Notes: generated by a model from the letters alone, not told the origin. 34,938 nucleotides of DNA from CAZKRL01 sp964555295 (GCA_964555295.1 CAZKRL010000034.1:1-34938); one strand, 5' to 3'; positions 18,166 to 27,416 are shown, numbered from the stretch's first letter. A program made the numbers and translations.

Positions 18166-19077
18166 ATGAAAAGAATTATACTACTGGTGTCATGCATCGG
18201 TCTCTTCAGCGCGGTTTCTGCCCAAAACTGTTCCGACATTTTTATCTCAGAATACGTTGAAGGCACTGAAAACAACAAGGCAATTGAGCTGTATAACCCC
18301 ACCTCCGCTCCCATTGTGCTCGATGGTTTGTATTCCATGGGACGTGATAGGGATGGCGCAGGCGTTCCCATGCTGCTGCCAATTACAGGAACCATTCAGC
18401 CCTACGGCGTGCGCGTTTTTGCTTTGGATAAACGCAATCCCGATGGTACAGGAAATGAAGTTCCCTTGGATGCGGACTTGCAAGCTGCGGCAGACACCTT
18501 TCTGAATCCGGTATATGTTCAAACCAATTCACCGATGTATTTCAACGGAGATGATGCATTTGTGCTGGTTAAAAATGGCAATCAGATTTTGGATTTAATG
18601 GGAAAAATTGGAGAAGACCCAGGAGGAGGTTGGTGGCAGCCGGGCGACACCACAACACGCTGGTGGACGCAGGACAATACACTCATTCGTAAACAAGAGA
18701 TCCTCCATGGTGTTACTGATAACCCCGCCGTCTTTGATCCTTCGCTCGAGTGGGACAGTCTGCCGGCAAATACTTTCACTGAGCTGGGACAACACCTTTG
18801 CAATTGTCAGGAGGTAGTATCCACTCATAACATAAGTGACTTAACATTTTCAGTTTTCCCCAATCCTATTGCAGCGGGCAGATTCGTGATTCGCGGTAAT
18901 GCAGAGTTGGATCGATTTGCTCTGTATTCTGCTGATGGGCGCGTGATTCTATCCGGTAATTTGGCGGGTATGATATACAACGATGTGGCTTTACCTGAAG
19001 CCGCACAAGGCGTCTATTACCTGGAGGTGTATTCCCGAACAGGTGCAAGTAAGGTAGAGAAGTTACTCGTAAGATAA
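18166..19077 (+). CDS. secreted lamin-tail-domain (LTD) protein with T9SS sorting domain
   Basis: A 303-residue exported protein. Residues 1-19 are a signal peptide (MKRIILLVSCIGLFSAVSA). The LTD fold spans about 22-215, with the signature DIFISEYVEGTENNKAIELY and YNPTSAPIVLDGLY, then VLVKNGNQILDLMG. This immunoglobulin-like fold is known from nuclear lamins and is frequent in bacterial secreted nucleases, where it is thought to help binding. Residues ~225-303 form a T9SS type A domain (FSVFPNPIAAGRF, then GVYYLEVYSRTG and KVEKLLVR). There is no nuclease domain in this protein itself; the nucleases are two and three genes downstream. It leads a tight same-strand gene run: the next start is only seven bases away. 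Confidence 0.9.
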   Translation: MKRIILLVSCIGLFSAVSAQNCSDIFISEYVEGTENNKAIELYNPTSAPIVLDGLYSMGRDRDGAGVPMLLPITGTIQPYGVRVFALDKRNPDGTGNEVPLDADLQAAADTFLNPVYVQTNSPMYFNGDDAFVLVKNGNQILDLMGKIGEDPGGGWWQPGDTTTRWWTQDNTLIRKQEILHGVTDNPAVFDPSLEWDSLPANTFTELGQHLCNCQEVVSTHNISDLTFSVFPNPIAAGRFVIRGNAELDRFALYSADGRVILSGNLAGMIYNDVALPEAAQGVYYLEVYSRTGASKVEKLLVR

Positions 19078-19084
19078 TTTCTGC

Positions 19085-21799
19085 ATGTACAGAATTGCGC
19101 TGATTTGCAGCGTTATGCTTATGGTTGCGACCATGGGGATGTCGCAAACCGCGGTAACCGGTTCAGTCATTGATTCTCTCACCAATGAAACTTTGCCAGG
19201 GGCTTTCGTGATCTATGGTAATGGTAAAGGAACGGCTACAGATCTGGAGGGTAATTTCAGTTTGAGCTTGAGTCCGGGTGCGTACAGTATTAAAGTCACT
19301 TATGTTGGAATGGACACCCTCGAGCAAAAGGTTACGGTGGGAAATTCCCCGATAAATCTGAGCTTTAAACTTTCCTCCGGAAAAACGATTACCGAAGTAA
19401 ATGTTATCGCTGATATGGCCGTTGGCAGAAAAACCCCGGTGGCCTTCAGTGATATATCGGCCATCAAAATCAAGGAGGAGTTGGGATCGCGCGATTTGCC
19501 AATGATCCTGAATACTACCCCGGGCGTATACGCTACGCAATCCGGTGGCGGTGATGGCGATGCTCGTGTGAATATCCGGGGCTTTAACCAGCGCAACGTT
19601 TCAGTCATGGTTGATGGAATACCCATGAATGATATGGAAAACGGATGGGTATATTGGAGCAATTGGTTTGGTCTTGATAATGTCACACAGAAAACCCAGG
19701 TACAGCGCGGGCTCGGGGCTTCTAAGTTGGCGGTTCCCGCTGTAGGGGGCAATATCAATATTCTATCGCAGGGCATTGAAGAGAAGTTCTCTGTGCGCGT
19801 ATCATCTGAGGTGGGAAACAATCAAAACTACAGACACGGAATAGGTATCAACTCAGGAAGACTGAAAGGTAATTGGGGAGTTACTGCGGCATTCTCATAC
19901 AAGGAGAATCAGGGCTGGGTGAATCAATTGAATTCAGAACAGATTTTTTATTTCCTGAAAATTCAAAAGCAGTTCGACCAGCATTCCTTTTCTCTCTCTG
20001 CAATGGGAAGTCCGCAAACCCACAATCAGCGTCTGAGCCGTAATCGACTTAGTTTTTACGATGTTGACTATGCGCTCGAGCAAGGGGTTGACACCACCGG
20101 TTTGGGAGTGCAGCAAGTGCCTGTTGATCGTGGTCTTCGCTTCAATTCGGAGTGGGGGTATCTCAAGAGAGATCGTTATGATGCCAATGCACCACAAGAG
20201 GTGCAAACGAGCCGATTGAATTACTACCACAAGCCCATTTTGAACTTCAAACATTTCTGGACACCTAATGAAAGCTTTGCCTTATCTAATGTGGTGTATG
20301 CATCGTTCGGCAATGGAGGTGGAATGAGACCCAATACATCCGTTACGGATTTGTCTACTGGGCAAATTGATTTTCAATATATGTATGACAAAAACACCAA
20401 AGTGTTTACCAACTTTTTGGGTGTTGAGTTAAGTCCGGCCAACTTGCAGTATGTAGACAATCCCAACTCTTATGCCGCTTCTTATTATTTGCAGTCAAGC
20501 ATTAACAATCATAAGTGGTATGGTCTTTTATCTACTTTCAAGTGGGTTCCTGTAAAGCGCCTCGAACTTTCAGGAGGTATCGACGCCAGGTACTATTCTG
20601 TTGACAGATATCAAATCATTTATGATCTGCTTGGTGCGGATTACGCTCTTATTGATAAGAAATCTTCTGAGAGCAGATACATTCAAGATGCCAACATTTC
20701 GGGAGAGTTTAATGATGTTCAGCTGGCCAAAGTGGTTCGATACGAAAACGATAAGATCAACTATGACATATCCAGTAATGTCATTCAGGCGGGCGGTTTT
20801 TTATTGGCTGAATATTCAGGAGAAAGAGGTTCAGGATTTATCAATGTGACATTATCTGAGTCGAGTTACAATCGGATTGATCATTTTGCGAAAAGGGATA
20901 TTAATGGCAAAGAGATCGAGAGTGGTTGGAAAAGGTTTCTCGGGGGCACAATTAAAACAGGGGTCAATCAAAGAATGGGAGAATACATCTCAGTGTATGC
21001 AAATGCTGGGTTTATGTCAAGAGCCCCGATGTTGGCTAATACTTTTTATGGCACCTCGCTGGAGGTCTTTGATAATCTAAGAAACGAAGAAATTACTTCA
21101 GGCGAATTGGGTGTGAACTTCAAAACCAAAGAGGTAAAGGTGGCATTGAATAGTTATTACACGGTTTGGAACAATCGTCCAGTAACAGGAACGAGGAGCA
21201 TTGGCACAGAGAATTATTATTTTAACGTCCCTGGAATGCGCGCACTTCATAAGGGAGTTGAATTGGATGCTAATTATACAGTGGATAGAAATTTGAGTTT
21301 TGAAGGCGTTTTATCCGTTGGAGATTGGCGCTGGAAGTCTGCAAACACCTCTTATGTTACAGATGAGAACGGCACCATCGTAGGCGACCCTGTTCAGTTT
21401 GATGCACGCAATGTTAGAGTGGGTGATGCTGCACAATTGCAGTCTAGTTTCGCAATGAGGTTGTCTCATGAAATAGGCCTATACTTCAAACCAAGAATTA
21501 CCTATTTTAATAACAACTATGCCGACTTCAATCCAGACGCACTCAGCGGAGATAATGGCGGCAAGCAATCATATAAAATGCCCGCGTATCATACAATTGA
21601 CCTTTCCTTCGGATATTCTAAAGATGTAAGAAAGAACAACCTCGCCATTCGATTTACACTTTTAAACATCACCAAAAATGTTTTCATTACCGATGCGCTT
21701 AATAATGAATTCGGGACGAAATTTGACGCCGCTTCTGCGGGTGTTTATTACGGTATGGGCTTTCGCTGGACAGCGGGCTTAACACTTACCATCAGATAA
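19085..21799 (+). CDS. TonB-dependent receptor with carboxypeptidase-like regulatory domain
   Basis: A 904-residue outer-membrane transporter. A signal peptide (1-20, ending GMSQ) is followed by a carboxypeptidase-like regulatory domain (about 22-105; VTGSVIDSLTNETLPGAFV, GTATDLEGNFSLSLSPGAYS). The plug domain is at about 115-235 (LPMILNTTPGVYATQSGGG, VNIRGFNQRNVSVMVDGIPM, NDMENGWVYWSNWFG). A beta-barrel fills the remainder and ends in RWTAGLTLTIR. The size is normal for this subgroup. No SusD-type lipoprotein is beside it, so it is not a classic SusCD pair. Its neighbours (an LTD protein upstream and two predicted nucleases downstream, with gaps of 7, 20 and 12 bases) suggest import of nucleic-acid fragments, nucleotides or phosphate-bearing products. 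That is inference from context only. Confidence 0.93.
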   Translation: MYRIALICSVMLMVATMGMSQTAVTGSVIDSLTNETLPGAFVIYGNGKGTATDLEGNFSLSLSPGAYSIKVTYVGMDTLEQKVTVGNSPINLSFKLSSGKTITEVNVIADMAVGRKTPVAFSDISAIKIKEELGSRDLPMILNTTPGVYATQSGGGDGDARVNIRGFNQRNVSVMVDGIPMNDMENGWVYWSNWFGLDNVTQKTQVQRGLGASKLAVPAVGGNINILSQGIEEKFSVRVSSEVGNNQNYRHGIGINSGRLKGNWGVTAAFSYKENQGWVNQLNSEQIFYFLKIQKQFDQHSFSLSAMGSPQTHNQRLSRNRLSFYDVDYALEQGVDTTGLGVQQVPVDRGLRFNSEWGYLKRDRYDANAPQEVQTSRLNYYHKPILNFKHFWTPNESFALSNVVYASFGNGGGMRPNTSVTDLSTGQIDFQYMYDKNTKVFTNFLGVELSPANLQYVDNPNSYAASYYLQSSINNHKWYGLLSTFKWVPVKRLELSGGIDARYYSVDRYQIIYDLLGADYALIDKKSSESRYIQDANISGEFNDVQLAKVVRYENDKINYDISSNVIQAGGFLLAEYSGERGSGFINVTLSESSYNRIDHFAKRDINGKEIESGWKRFLGGTIKTGVNQRMGEYISVYANAGFMSRAPMLANTFYGTSLEVFDNLRNEEITSGELGVNFKTKEVKVALNSYYTVWNNRPVTGTRSIGTENYYFNVPGMRALHKGVELDANYTVDRNLSFEGVLSVGDWRWKSANTSYVTDENGTIVGDPVQFDARNVRVGDAAQLQSSFAMRLSHEIGLYFKPRITYFNNNYADFNPDALSGDNGGKQSYKMPAYHTIDLSFGYSKDVRKNNLAIRFTLLNITKNVFITDALNNEFGTKFDAASAGVYYGMGFRWTAGLTLTIR

Positions 21800-21819
21800 A
21801 AAAATAAAATTCTATTGAT

Positions 21820-24249
21820 ATGAAAATGAAATTATTTGTTCTTACCGCCTTCGCCGCTTGTATGCAGCTTGTTGGCCATTCTCAGGCGGCGCTTCCTGCC
21901 TTTTGGAACTTTGATGTAGCTGCGCCGACGGGTTGGACAGAATCCCTTGGCACCAATGGTAATACGCGTTATGCTACAGGTGCTGTTGGCCAAGCATGCA
22001 AACTGGATGCGACCGGAGAGTATGTTCTTCTCGAAATCGCTGAAGAGCCAGGCATGTTGTCGTATTTCCTGAAAGGGCAGAACTCAGGCGGCGCTTTTCA
22101 AGGCACATTCACCATTGAAGAAAGCAGCGACGGTTCAACCTTTACCACATTGCAGCAATACGTTGACGGCGCTCTGGCAACAACAGCATTCACGGAATAC
22201 ACCGCCCAGCCGCAGCCCACCACGCGCTTCATTCGTTGGTACTACACCGAAAAAATCAGTGGACATAATGTGGGTTTGGATGAAATTAATCTTGCCGTTC
22301 CAGGCATCACTGCGGCACAGGAAATCAATGTCACGGATGGTGCCAACAACATCCCGAGTGGTTTTGATTTTGTTATGGCCGGAACCACGCAATCTAACAT
22401 CACCCTGCAGAATCTGGGTACCGGAACTGCATTGAACATCTCTGGCATCACCATCACGGGCACCAACGCGTCAGAGTTTTCGCTGGGAACCATTCCCACC
22501 TCTATCGCGCCATCGTCGAGCGCTACTGTAACCATCAATTTTGCACCCACCTTCAGCGGCTCGCATTTCTGTACACTCAACATATCAAGTGACGATACCA
22601 GCGAGCCCATGTATCTGGTTCATGTGTATGCTATCTCCGGCGATCTGGCTACTGAGCCAGCTCAATCCGCACAGAATGTGATCTTTACGAATGTTCGGGC
22701 ATGGGATGTAAAAACTCGCATTACTGAATCTGCTCAAACAGCTGAGCGCTATTTGGTATTGCGCAGAAAGGGAGCCGCGGTTTCTCAGCCACCAGTCGAT
22801 GGAACTACTTATGTGAAGGGACAATGGATCGGTGACGCTCAGGTTGTTGCCGTCGTTAACTCCGGAGATACAACGTCATTTGATGCCCGTGGTATTGAGT
22901 CCGGCTTTACTTATCATGTAGCAGTTTACGCGTTCAATGGTCCGGCGGGATATGAAAACTACCTCACTTCATCCCCTTTAACCGACACCTTCGATACCCC
23001 CGCTCCTAACTTCGGCTCTCTTTATAGTGCACTCGATACGAGCTCACCAAACTTCGTAACCGATCTGACAACCGTAATGAATCCGGCGAACTATTTCCAG
23101 ATTTACTATAGCAACTATATCGCTACTCTAGTGAATAATTTCTATATCCGGGATACCGTGGTAAATGGGCAATCAAAGAGCATGGTAGAGTGTCAGTATA
23201 GTGGTGTGCCATACATTTTTGATGCAAGTTTCCAGTGGACTGATTTGAGCAGAGAGCACACTTTTCCTCAGAGTTGGATGCCCAGCTATTTCGATACAGG
23301 CTTTGAAGATTCAGAAGAGGTGAGTGATCTTCACAACCTCGTGCCAGTATGGCAAAATCAAGTGAATGCTGTGCGCAGTAATTACCCATATGGAGAAGTT
23401 ACAACAGCTACAAGTGGTCAAACCGTGAATGGCGTGAATGTTGATTGTGCACTTGGCACGAATGCGGGCGGACAAACGGTTTACGAGATGCGTGATAGTT
23501 TCAAGGGCAATGCCGCGCGCGCGATGATGTATCAGGCGGTGAAATACAATGCGGCAGGTGCTGACTTTAGTTTTCCTGAACAAATTTCACTTACCATTCC
23601 ATACGGACAGAGTGAACGATTGATCAAGCAATGGCATTTTCAGGATCTACCGGATAGCTGGGAGATTACTCGCAATGAATACAACCAATATGAACAGCAC
23701 AACCGGAATGCATTTATTGATCAGGTAACTTATCCATGCTTCATCCGATTCTCAACCCTTCAACCGTTTGTTCCGCAGGTGATCAATTCGGGAGATTCTC
23801 TCCTTACATGTACTGATTTTGCACTGAGCTATCAATGGTATCTCAATGGCACTGAAATCCCCAATTCGAATGCTGCCAGTTATTCTATGACAGAGCCGGG
23901 TGAGTATTCTGTGCAAATTCAGCAATTCCAGCAATGTCCTGTGATTACATCAGCACCAATCACTGTTGGTCAAGTTTCGGTTGTAGAAAATGACAAGAAT
24001 CATTTTGGTATGACGGTGTATCCGAATCCCAACACGGGTGATTTCACACTTACCACGGAACTCAAGAAAGCCACAGACGCGGCAATAAAAATTTATGATA
24101 TCAGTGGAAATGTGGTATACAGCAAATCTGCTTTCTTGCCACAAGGAACTCGCAATATGTCTATGGATTTGAACTTGCAGAGTGGCGTGTATTTCATTGA
24201 AGTATCAGCTGTTCATGGTGCGCAGCGCGAGCGCCTTATCATAAAATAA
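21820..24249 (+). CDS. T9SS-secreted endonuclease I family nuclease (His-Me finger) with accessory domains
   Basis: An 809-residue exported nuclease. Domains in order: signal peptide (1-23); a beta-sandwich domain (about 25-150); a choice-of-anchor D / ASH-like domain (about 158-265; QEINVTDGANNIPSGFDF, TVTINFAPTFSG); a fibronectin-III-like domain (about 270-375); an endonuclease I catalytic domain (about 385-645); a short Ig-like segment (SYQWYLNGTEIPNSNAAS); and a T9SS type A sorting domain (about 730-809; MTVYPNPNTGDF). The endonuclease I signature is intact: SREHTFPQSW with His480, SDLHNLVPVW with His505, and VRSNYPYGEV near residue 520. Relatives such as E. coli EndA and Vibrio Dns cut DNA, and some cut RNA, without sequence specificity, using Mg or Ca. 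Secretion to the cell surface or medium is expected. Confidence 0.93.
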   Translation: MKMKLFVLTAFAACMQLVGHSQAALPAFWNFDVAAPTGWTESLGTNGNTRYATGAVGQACKLDATGEYVLLEIAEEPGMLSYFLKGQNSGGAFQGTFTIEESSDGSTFTTLQQYVDGALATTAFTEYTAQPQPTTRFIRWYYTEKISGHNVGLDEINLAVPGITAAQEINVTDGANNIPSGFDFVMAGTTQSNITLQNLGTGTALNISGITITGTNASEFSLGTIPTSIAPSSSATVTINFAPTFSGSHFCTLNISSDDTSEPMYLVHVYAISGDLATEPAQSAQNVIFTNVRAWDVKTRITESAQTAERYLVLRRKGAAVSQPPVDGTTYVKGQWIGDAQVVAVVNSGDTTSFDARGIESGFTYHVAVYAFNGPAGYENYLTSSPLTDTFDTPAPNFGSLYSALDTSSPNFVTDLTTVMNPANYFQIYYSNYIATLVNNFYIRDTVVNGQSKSMVECQYSGVPYIFDASFQWTDLSREHTFPQSWMPSYFDTGFEDSEEVSDLHNLVPVWQNQVNAVRSNYPYGEVTTATSGQTVNGVNVDCALGTNAGGQTVYEMRDSFKGNAARAMMYQAVKYNAAGADFSFPEQISLTIPYGQSERLIKQWHFQDLPDSWEITRNEYNQYEQHNRNAFIDQVTYPCFIRFSTLQPFVPQVINSGDSLLTCTDFALSYQWYLNGTEIPNSNAASYSMTEPGEYSVQIQQFQQCPVITSAPITVGQVSVVENDKNHFGMTVYPNPNTGDFTLTTELKKATDAAIKIYDISGNVVYSKSAFLPQGTRNMSMDLNLQSGVYFIEVSAVHGAQRERLIIK

Positions 24250-24261
24250 GTAGTTGATTGC

Positions 24262-25314
24262 ATGGGAGACAAAGTAAGGGCTTTATTGTTTTTATGGGTC
24301 TTCGGATCTGTTTGCCTGAGCTCTTCATGTCAGAAGCATGGCGATAACTCTACGTTGTGTGTTGGGTTTTACAATCTCGAGAACTTGTTTGATACAATAG
24401 TAGATCCTGATACTTCGCTCATACTGCGAGATGAATTCACTCCGTTGGCGGAGAAGAAATACAACACGCAGAGGTACTATCAGAAGCTAACCAACATGGC
24501 GAGGGTTATTTCCGATATGGCAAAGTCAGATACACCCGATGGTCCGGCGGTTATTGGCGTGTGTGAGGTTGAAAATCGCAGAGTGCTGGAAGATTTGGTG
24601 AAAATGCCTGCCATCGCATCGAGGAAATATAGCATTGTGCATTTTGATTCTCCTGATGAAAGGGGCATTGATGTAGCGCTCCTCTACCAGGAAAAATATT
24701 TCAAACCCTCAGCATCTTCCACGCATTCAGTCATTGACCCTGACGATAAATCATTTCACACGCGGGATCAATTACTTGTGAGCGGTAAATTGTTGGGCGA
24801 GGACTTTCATTTCATGGTAGCGCATTGGCCTTCCAGACGCGGCGGTGAGGCGAAAAGTCAACCCTATAGAATGCTTGCTGCAAAGAAGGCAACGCAACTC
24901 ATGGATTCATTGCATAAGGTCAATCCAATGGCAAAAATGATATACATGGGAGATTTGAATGATGACCCTGTAAATGCGAGTATTGTGGAGATTATTAATC
25001 CTGTTTCTTCGGTAGACCAAGCCAAGAAAGGCGGCTACTACAACCCCATGCGACAGCTTTTTGATGATGGAAAGGGAACGCTCTCATACAAGGGAAAATG
25101 GAATCTTTTTGATCAGTTTATTTGTTCTTCTGCCCTCGTTATGCCTGAGTTGTCAGGAATGAAAATAAAAGAGGCGCGGATCATGAAAAGTGAATATCTC
25201 CTGAACCCTCCCGGGGAGTATGAAGGCCAGCCATTGCGCACCTATGCGGGAAGTAAATGGCTCAATGGCTTCAGTGATCATTTACCCGTGTACTTACTTC
25301 TATCGGCCAAGTGA
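24262..25314 (+). CDS. endonuclease/exonuclease/phosphatase (EEP) family lipoprotein
   Basis: A 350-residue protein with a lipoprotein signal (VCLSSSC, lipidated Cys23), placing it on a membrane facing the periplasm or cell exterior. The EEP (DNase I-like) catalytic motifs all appear in order: FYNLENLFD, GVCEVENRRVLEDL with the metal-binding Glu, ERGIDVALLY, VAHWPSRRGGE with the catalytic His, IYMGDLNDDP with Asp and Asn, and GFSDHLPVYLLL with the final Asp-His pair. Bacteroidota members of this subgroup are usually annotated as endonucleases, but the fold also includes phosphodiesterases and phosphatases. It follows the secreted endonuclease by 12 bases, so a second step of nucleic-acid breakdown at the cell surface is the best contextual reading. 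Confidence 0.9.
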   Translation: MGDKVRALLFLWVFGSVCLSSSCQKHGDNSTLCVGFYNLENLFDTIVDPDTSLILRDEFTPLAEKKYNTQRYYQKLTNMARVISDMAKSDTPDGPAVIGVCEVENRRVLEDLVKMPAIASRKYSIVHFDSPDERGIDVALLYQEKYFKPSASSTHSVIDPDDKSFHTRDQLLVSGKLLGEDFHFMVAHWPSRRGGEAKSQPYRMLAAKKATQLMDSLHKVNPMAKMIYMGDLNDDPVNASIVEIINPVSSVDQAKKGGYYNPMRQLFDDGKGTLSYKGKWNLFDQFICSSALVMPELSGMKIKEARIMKSEYLLNPPGEYEGQPLRTYAGSKWLNGFSDHLPVYLLLSAK

Positions 25315-25380
25315 TTCACAGATGAAGAAGCAATTACAGATAGCACCAAGGAAAACGGTGATGAATTCTGTATTAAGGTC

Positions 25381-26142
25381 ATGATTCAATTAAAATCAGA
25401 TAAAGCCAGTATTTCATTTGTGGCTTTCCTCTTATTAACCTTATTTTTTATTCAGTCTTGCAAGCATGAGCCGGAAGAAATTCAAGCGGTCGTTGCGGAG
25501 GAAGAAGAAAATGAAAGTGATGATACACCAACGCCGATAGACACTATCGTATTGGTGAATCTGCACCCGTGCGATTCGGATTCTGTTTATTTCAGAAATA
25601 CGATATTGCCACTGATCAATAGTTATTGCGCAACCGCCGATTGTCACGACGCGATCAACCCAGAGGAGAACTTGAACCTAACGGATTATAGTCACATTCG
25701 GGCACATGTGCAGCCGGGCAGTTTGAATGGCTCATCTATTTGGGCCGAAGGCATTCAGAATACGGCTGAACCTATGCCCCCATACGGTGAACCTCAGCTC
25801 ACCGCAGAACAAAAAAATCTGATCAAACAATGGATATTGCAAGGTGCGCTGAATAACAGTTGTGAAGCAGACTGTAATCCCGATGACTCATCTTATTCAA
25901 ATAATCTGGCGCCTATTATTGAGACCTATTGCGTAGGTTGTCATGGCGGATCCAATCCCAGTGACGGAATTTCGATGGAGAACATTACTGAATTGAGGTC
26001 TGCTGTCAATAACAACGCATTTATGGATGCTCTGAATGGCACGAATGGTATTGAACTTATGCCAACGAATTCAACTGGTTTGCCCGACTGCTACAAACAG
26101 CAATTTCAAAACTGGATCAACGCGGGAATGCCGGATAATTAA
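25381..26142 (+). CDS. predicted diheme c-type cytochrome-like lipoprotein
   Basis: A 253-residue lipoprotein (lipobox ending at Cys27, FFIQSC). It has two cytochrome-c-like domains. The first (about 68-165) carries a CX4CH heme motif, Cys83-ATAD-Cys88-His89, and a later MPPYGEP that may supply an axial Met. The second (about 175-253) has a classical CXXCH, Cys184-VG-Cys187-His188, and a later LMPTNSTG. The spacing NTILPLINSYC...CH and IKQWILQGALNN is characteristic of a Bacteroidota lipoprotein family of unknown electron-transfer role. It lies 66 bases after the EEP gene on the same strand and 7 bases before a second heme lipoprotein, with which it is surely co-transcribed. A functional link to the nucleases is not shown. 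Confidence 0.82.
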   Translation: MIQLKSDKASISFVAFLLLTLFFIQSCKHEPEEIQAVVAEEEENESDDTPTPIDTIVLVNLHPCDSDSVYFRNTILPLINSYCATADCHDAINPEENLNLTDYSHIRAHVQPGSLNGSSIWAEGIQNTAEPMPPYGEPQLTAEQKNLIKQWILQGALNNSCEADCNPDDSSYSNNLAPIIETYCVGCHGGSNPSDGISMENITELRSAVNNNAFMDALNGTNGIELMPTNSTGLPDCYKQQFQNWINAGMPDN

Positions 26143-26149
26143 TGAAACC

Positions 26150-26509
26150 ATGAAAACACCCCTTGTCGCTTTTGCAGTAATTATAGTGATTGTTTTATCG
26201 GCCTTACAAGGATGCTATTATGATAATGAAGCCTATTTGTACAAGTCGGCAGCATGCACCGACACAATATCATCCTACGCAGGCAGGCTCAAAAGTGTTA
26301 TTGAGGTCAATTGTTTGGGTTGTCATGGTGCAGGCAGCAGCAAAGGAGATTACAGCACCTTTGATCTTGTAAACGCCGACCGCGACAATGTGGTTTGCAG
26401 GGCCTTCGATGGTAACACCTGCGGCAATTCCATGCCTCCTAGTGGCGCAATGAATAATTGCGATAAGGAAGCTTTCAATTTGTGGCGACTCAACGGTTTC
26501 AGGCCGTGA
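26150..26509 (+). CDS. small monoheme c-type cytochrome-like lipoprotein
   Basis: A 119-residue lipoprotein (signal ALQGC, lipidated Cys22) with one heme-attachment motif, Cys55-LG-Cys58-His59, followed by GAGSSKGDY and a possible axial Met in NSMPPSGAMNNC. It looks like a shortened version of the second domain of the preceding gene product. ATG 26150 is chosen because the lipoprotein signal starts there; the longer frame back to 26036 lies inside the upstream gene. It starts seven bases after the upstream stop. It is the last gene of the same-strand run and ends nine bases from the convergent hydroxyacyl-CoA dehydrogenase gene. Confidence 0.8.
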   Translation: MKTPLVAFAVIIVIVLSALQGCYYDNEAYLYKSAACTDTISSYAGRLKSVIEVNCLGCHGAGSSKGDYSTFDLVNADRDNVVCRAFDGNTCGNSMPPSGAMNNCDKEAFNLWRLNGFRP

Positions 26510-26518
26510 TGAAGATGC

Positions 26519-27412
26519 TTATTTTTTAAACGTAGCCGCAACTGTTGGGTTTTTTGGGTCGATATAGCTGTAAAAACCCTCTCCAGTTTTATCTCCTAAT
26601 TTTCCTGCAGTAACCATATTCACGAGCAACGGACAGGGCGAATATTTATCCAACCCATATCCTTCTTGAAGTACTCGCAATATGGCCAGGCATGTATCCA
26701 AGCCGATAAAATCCGCGAGACGCAATGGCCCCATGGGATGAGCCATGCCCAATTTCATTACCGTGTCAATTTCCTCAACGCCAGCAGTGCCCTCATGTAA
26801 GGTTGTTATGGCTTCATTGATCATAGGCATAAGGATCTTGTTGGCAACAAATCCCGGATAATCATTGACCACAACCGGCACTTTGCCCAGATCTATAGAA
26901 AGTTCTTTTATGAATTTCGAAACTTCCGCAGAGGTTGAATAACCATTGATGATTTCTACCAATTTCATCACGGGCACCGGATTCATAAAGTGCATTCCAA
27001 TGACCTTGTCGGGTCTCCCTGTCGACGCGGCAATTCGCGTTATTGAGATGGAAGACGTATTGGTGGCCAGAATACAATCGGGGGTTGAATACTCATCCAG
27101 CTTTTTGAAGATGTCGAGTTTGAGCTCAATTCTTTCTGTTGCCGCCTCTACAACCAAGCCACGATCAGAAACCGCGCTCTGCAACTGTGTAGAAGTTTTA
27201 ATTCTGTTCAGGGTGGCTTGCTTGAGTGATTCGTCCAGCTGACCTTTACTCACCTGTCGATCGAGATTTTTCGTTATTGTCTGAATCGCTCTCTGGAGGC
27301 CAACTTCCGATACATCTACAAGATTTACCTCATAGCCTTGTTGTGCAAATACATGCGCGATGCCATTGCCCATCTGACCGGCACCGATGACTGCTACTTT
27401 CAATGATTTCAT
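26519..27412 (-). CDS. 3-hydroxyacyl-CoA (3-hydroxybutyryl-CoA) dehydrogenase
   Basis: A 297-residue cytoplasmic NAD-dependent enzyme that interconverts 3-hydroxyacyl-CoA and 3-ketoacyl-CoA. The N-terminal Rossmann motif VIGAGQMGNGIAHVFAQQG is followed by the acidic VNLVD ribose-binding end. Other marks are LATNTSSISITRIA, the catalytic IGMHFMNPVPVMKLVEII with its His, NDYPGFVANKILMPMINEAI, and GPLRLADFIGLDTCL. The length matches stand-alone butyryl-type enzymes (Hbd/PaaH group), not the fused FadB type. ATG 27412 is preferred over a TTG at 27427. It is divergent from the acyl-CoA synthetase gene across a 126-base gap that should hold both promoters. Confidence 0.95.
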   Translation of the reverse strand: MKSLKVAVIGAGQMGNGIAHVFAQQGYEVNLVDVSEVGLQRAIQTITKNLDRQVSKGQLDESLKQATLNRIKTSTQLQSAVSDRGLVVEAATERIELKLDIFKKLDEYSTPDCILATNTSSISITRIAASTGRPDKVIGMHFMNPVPVMKLVEIINGYSTSAEVSKFIKELSIDLGKVPVVVNDYPGFVANKILMPMINEAITTLHEGTAGVEEIDTVMKLGMAHPMGPLRLADFIGLDTCLAILRVLQEGYGLDKYSPCPLLVNMVTAGKLGDKTGEGFYSYIDPKNPTVAATFKK

Positions 27413-27416
27413 CGTG

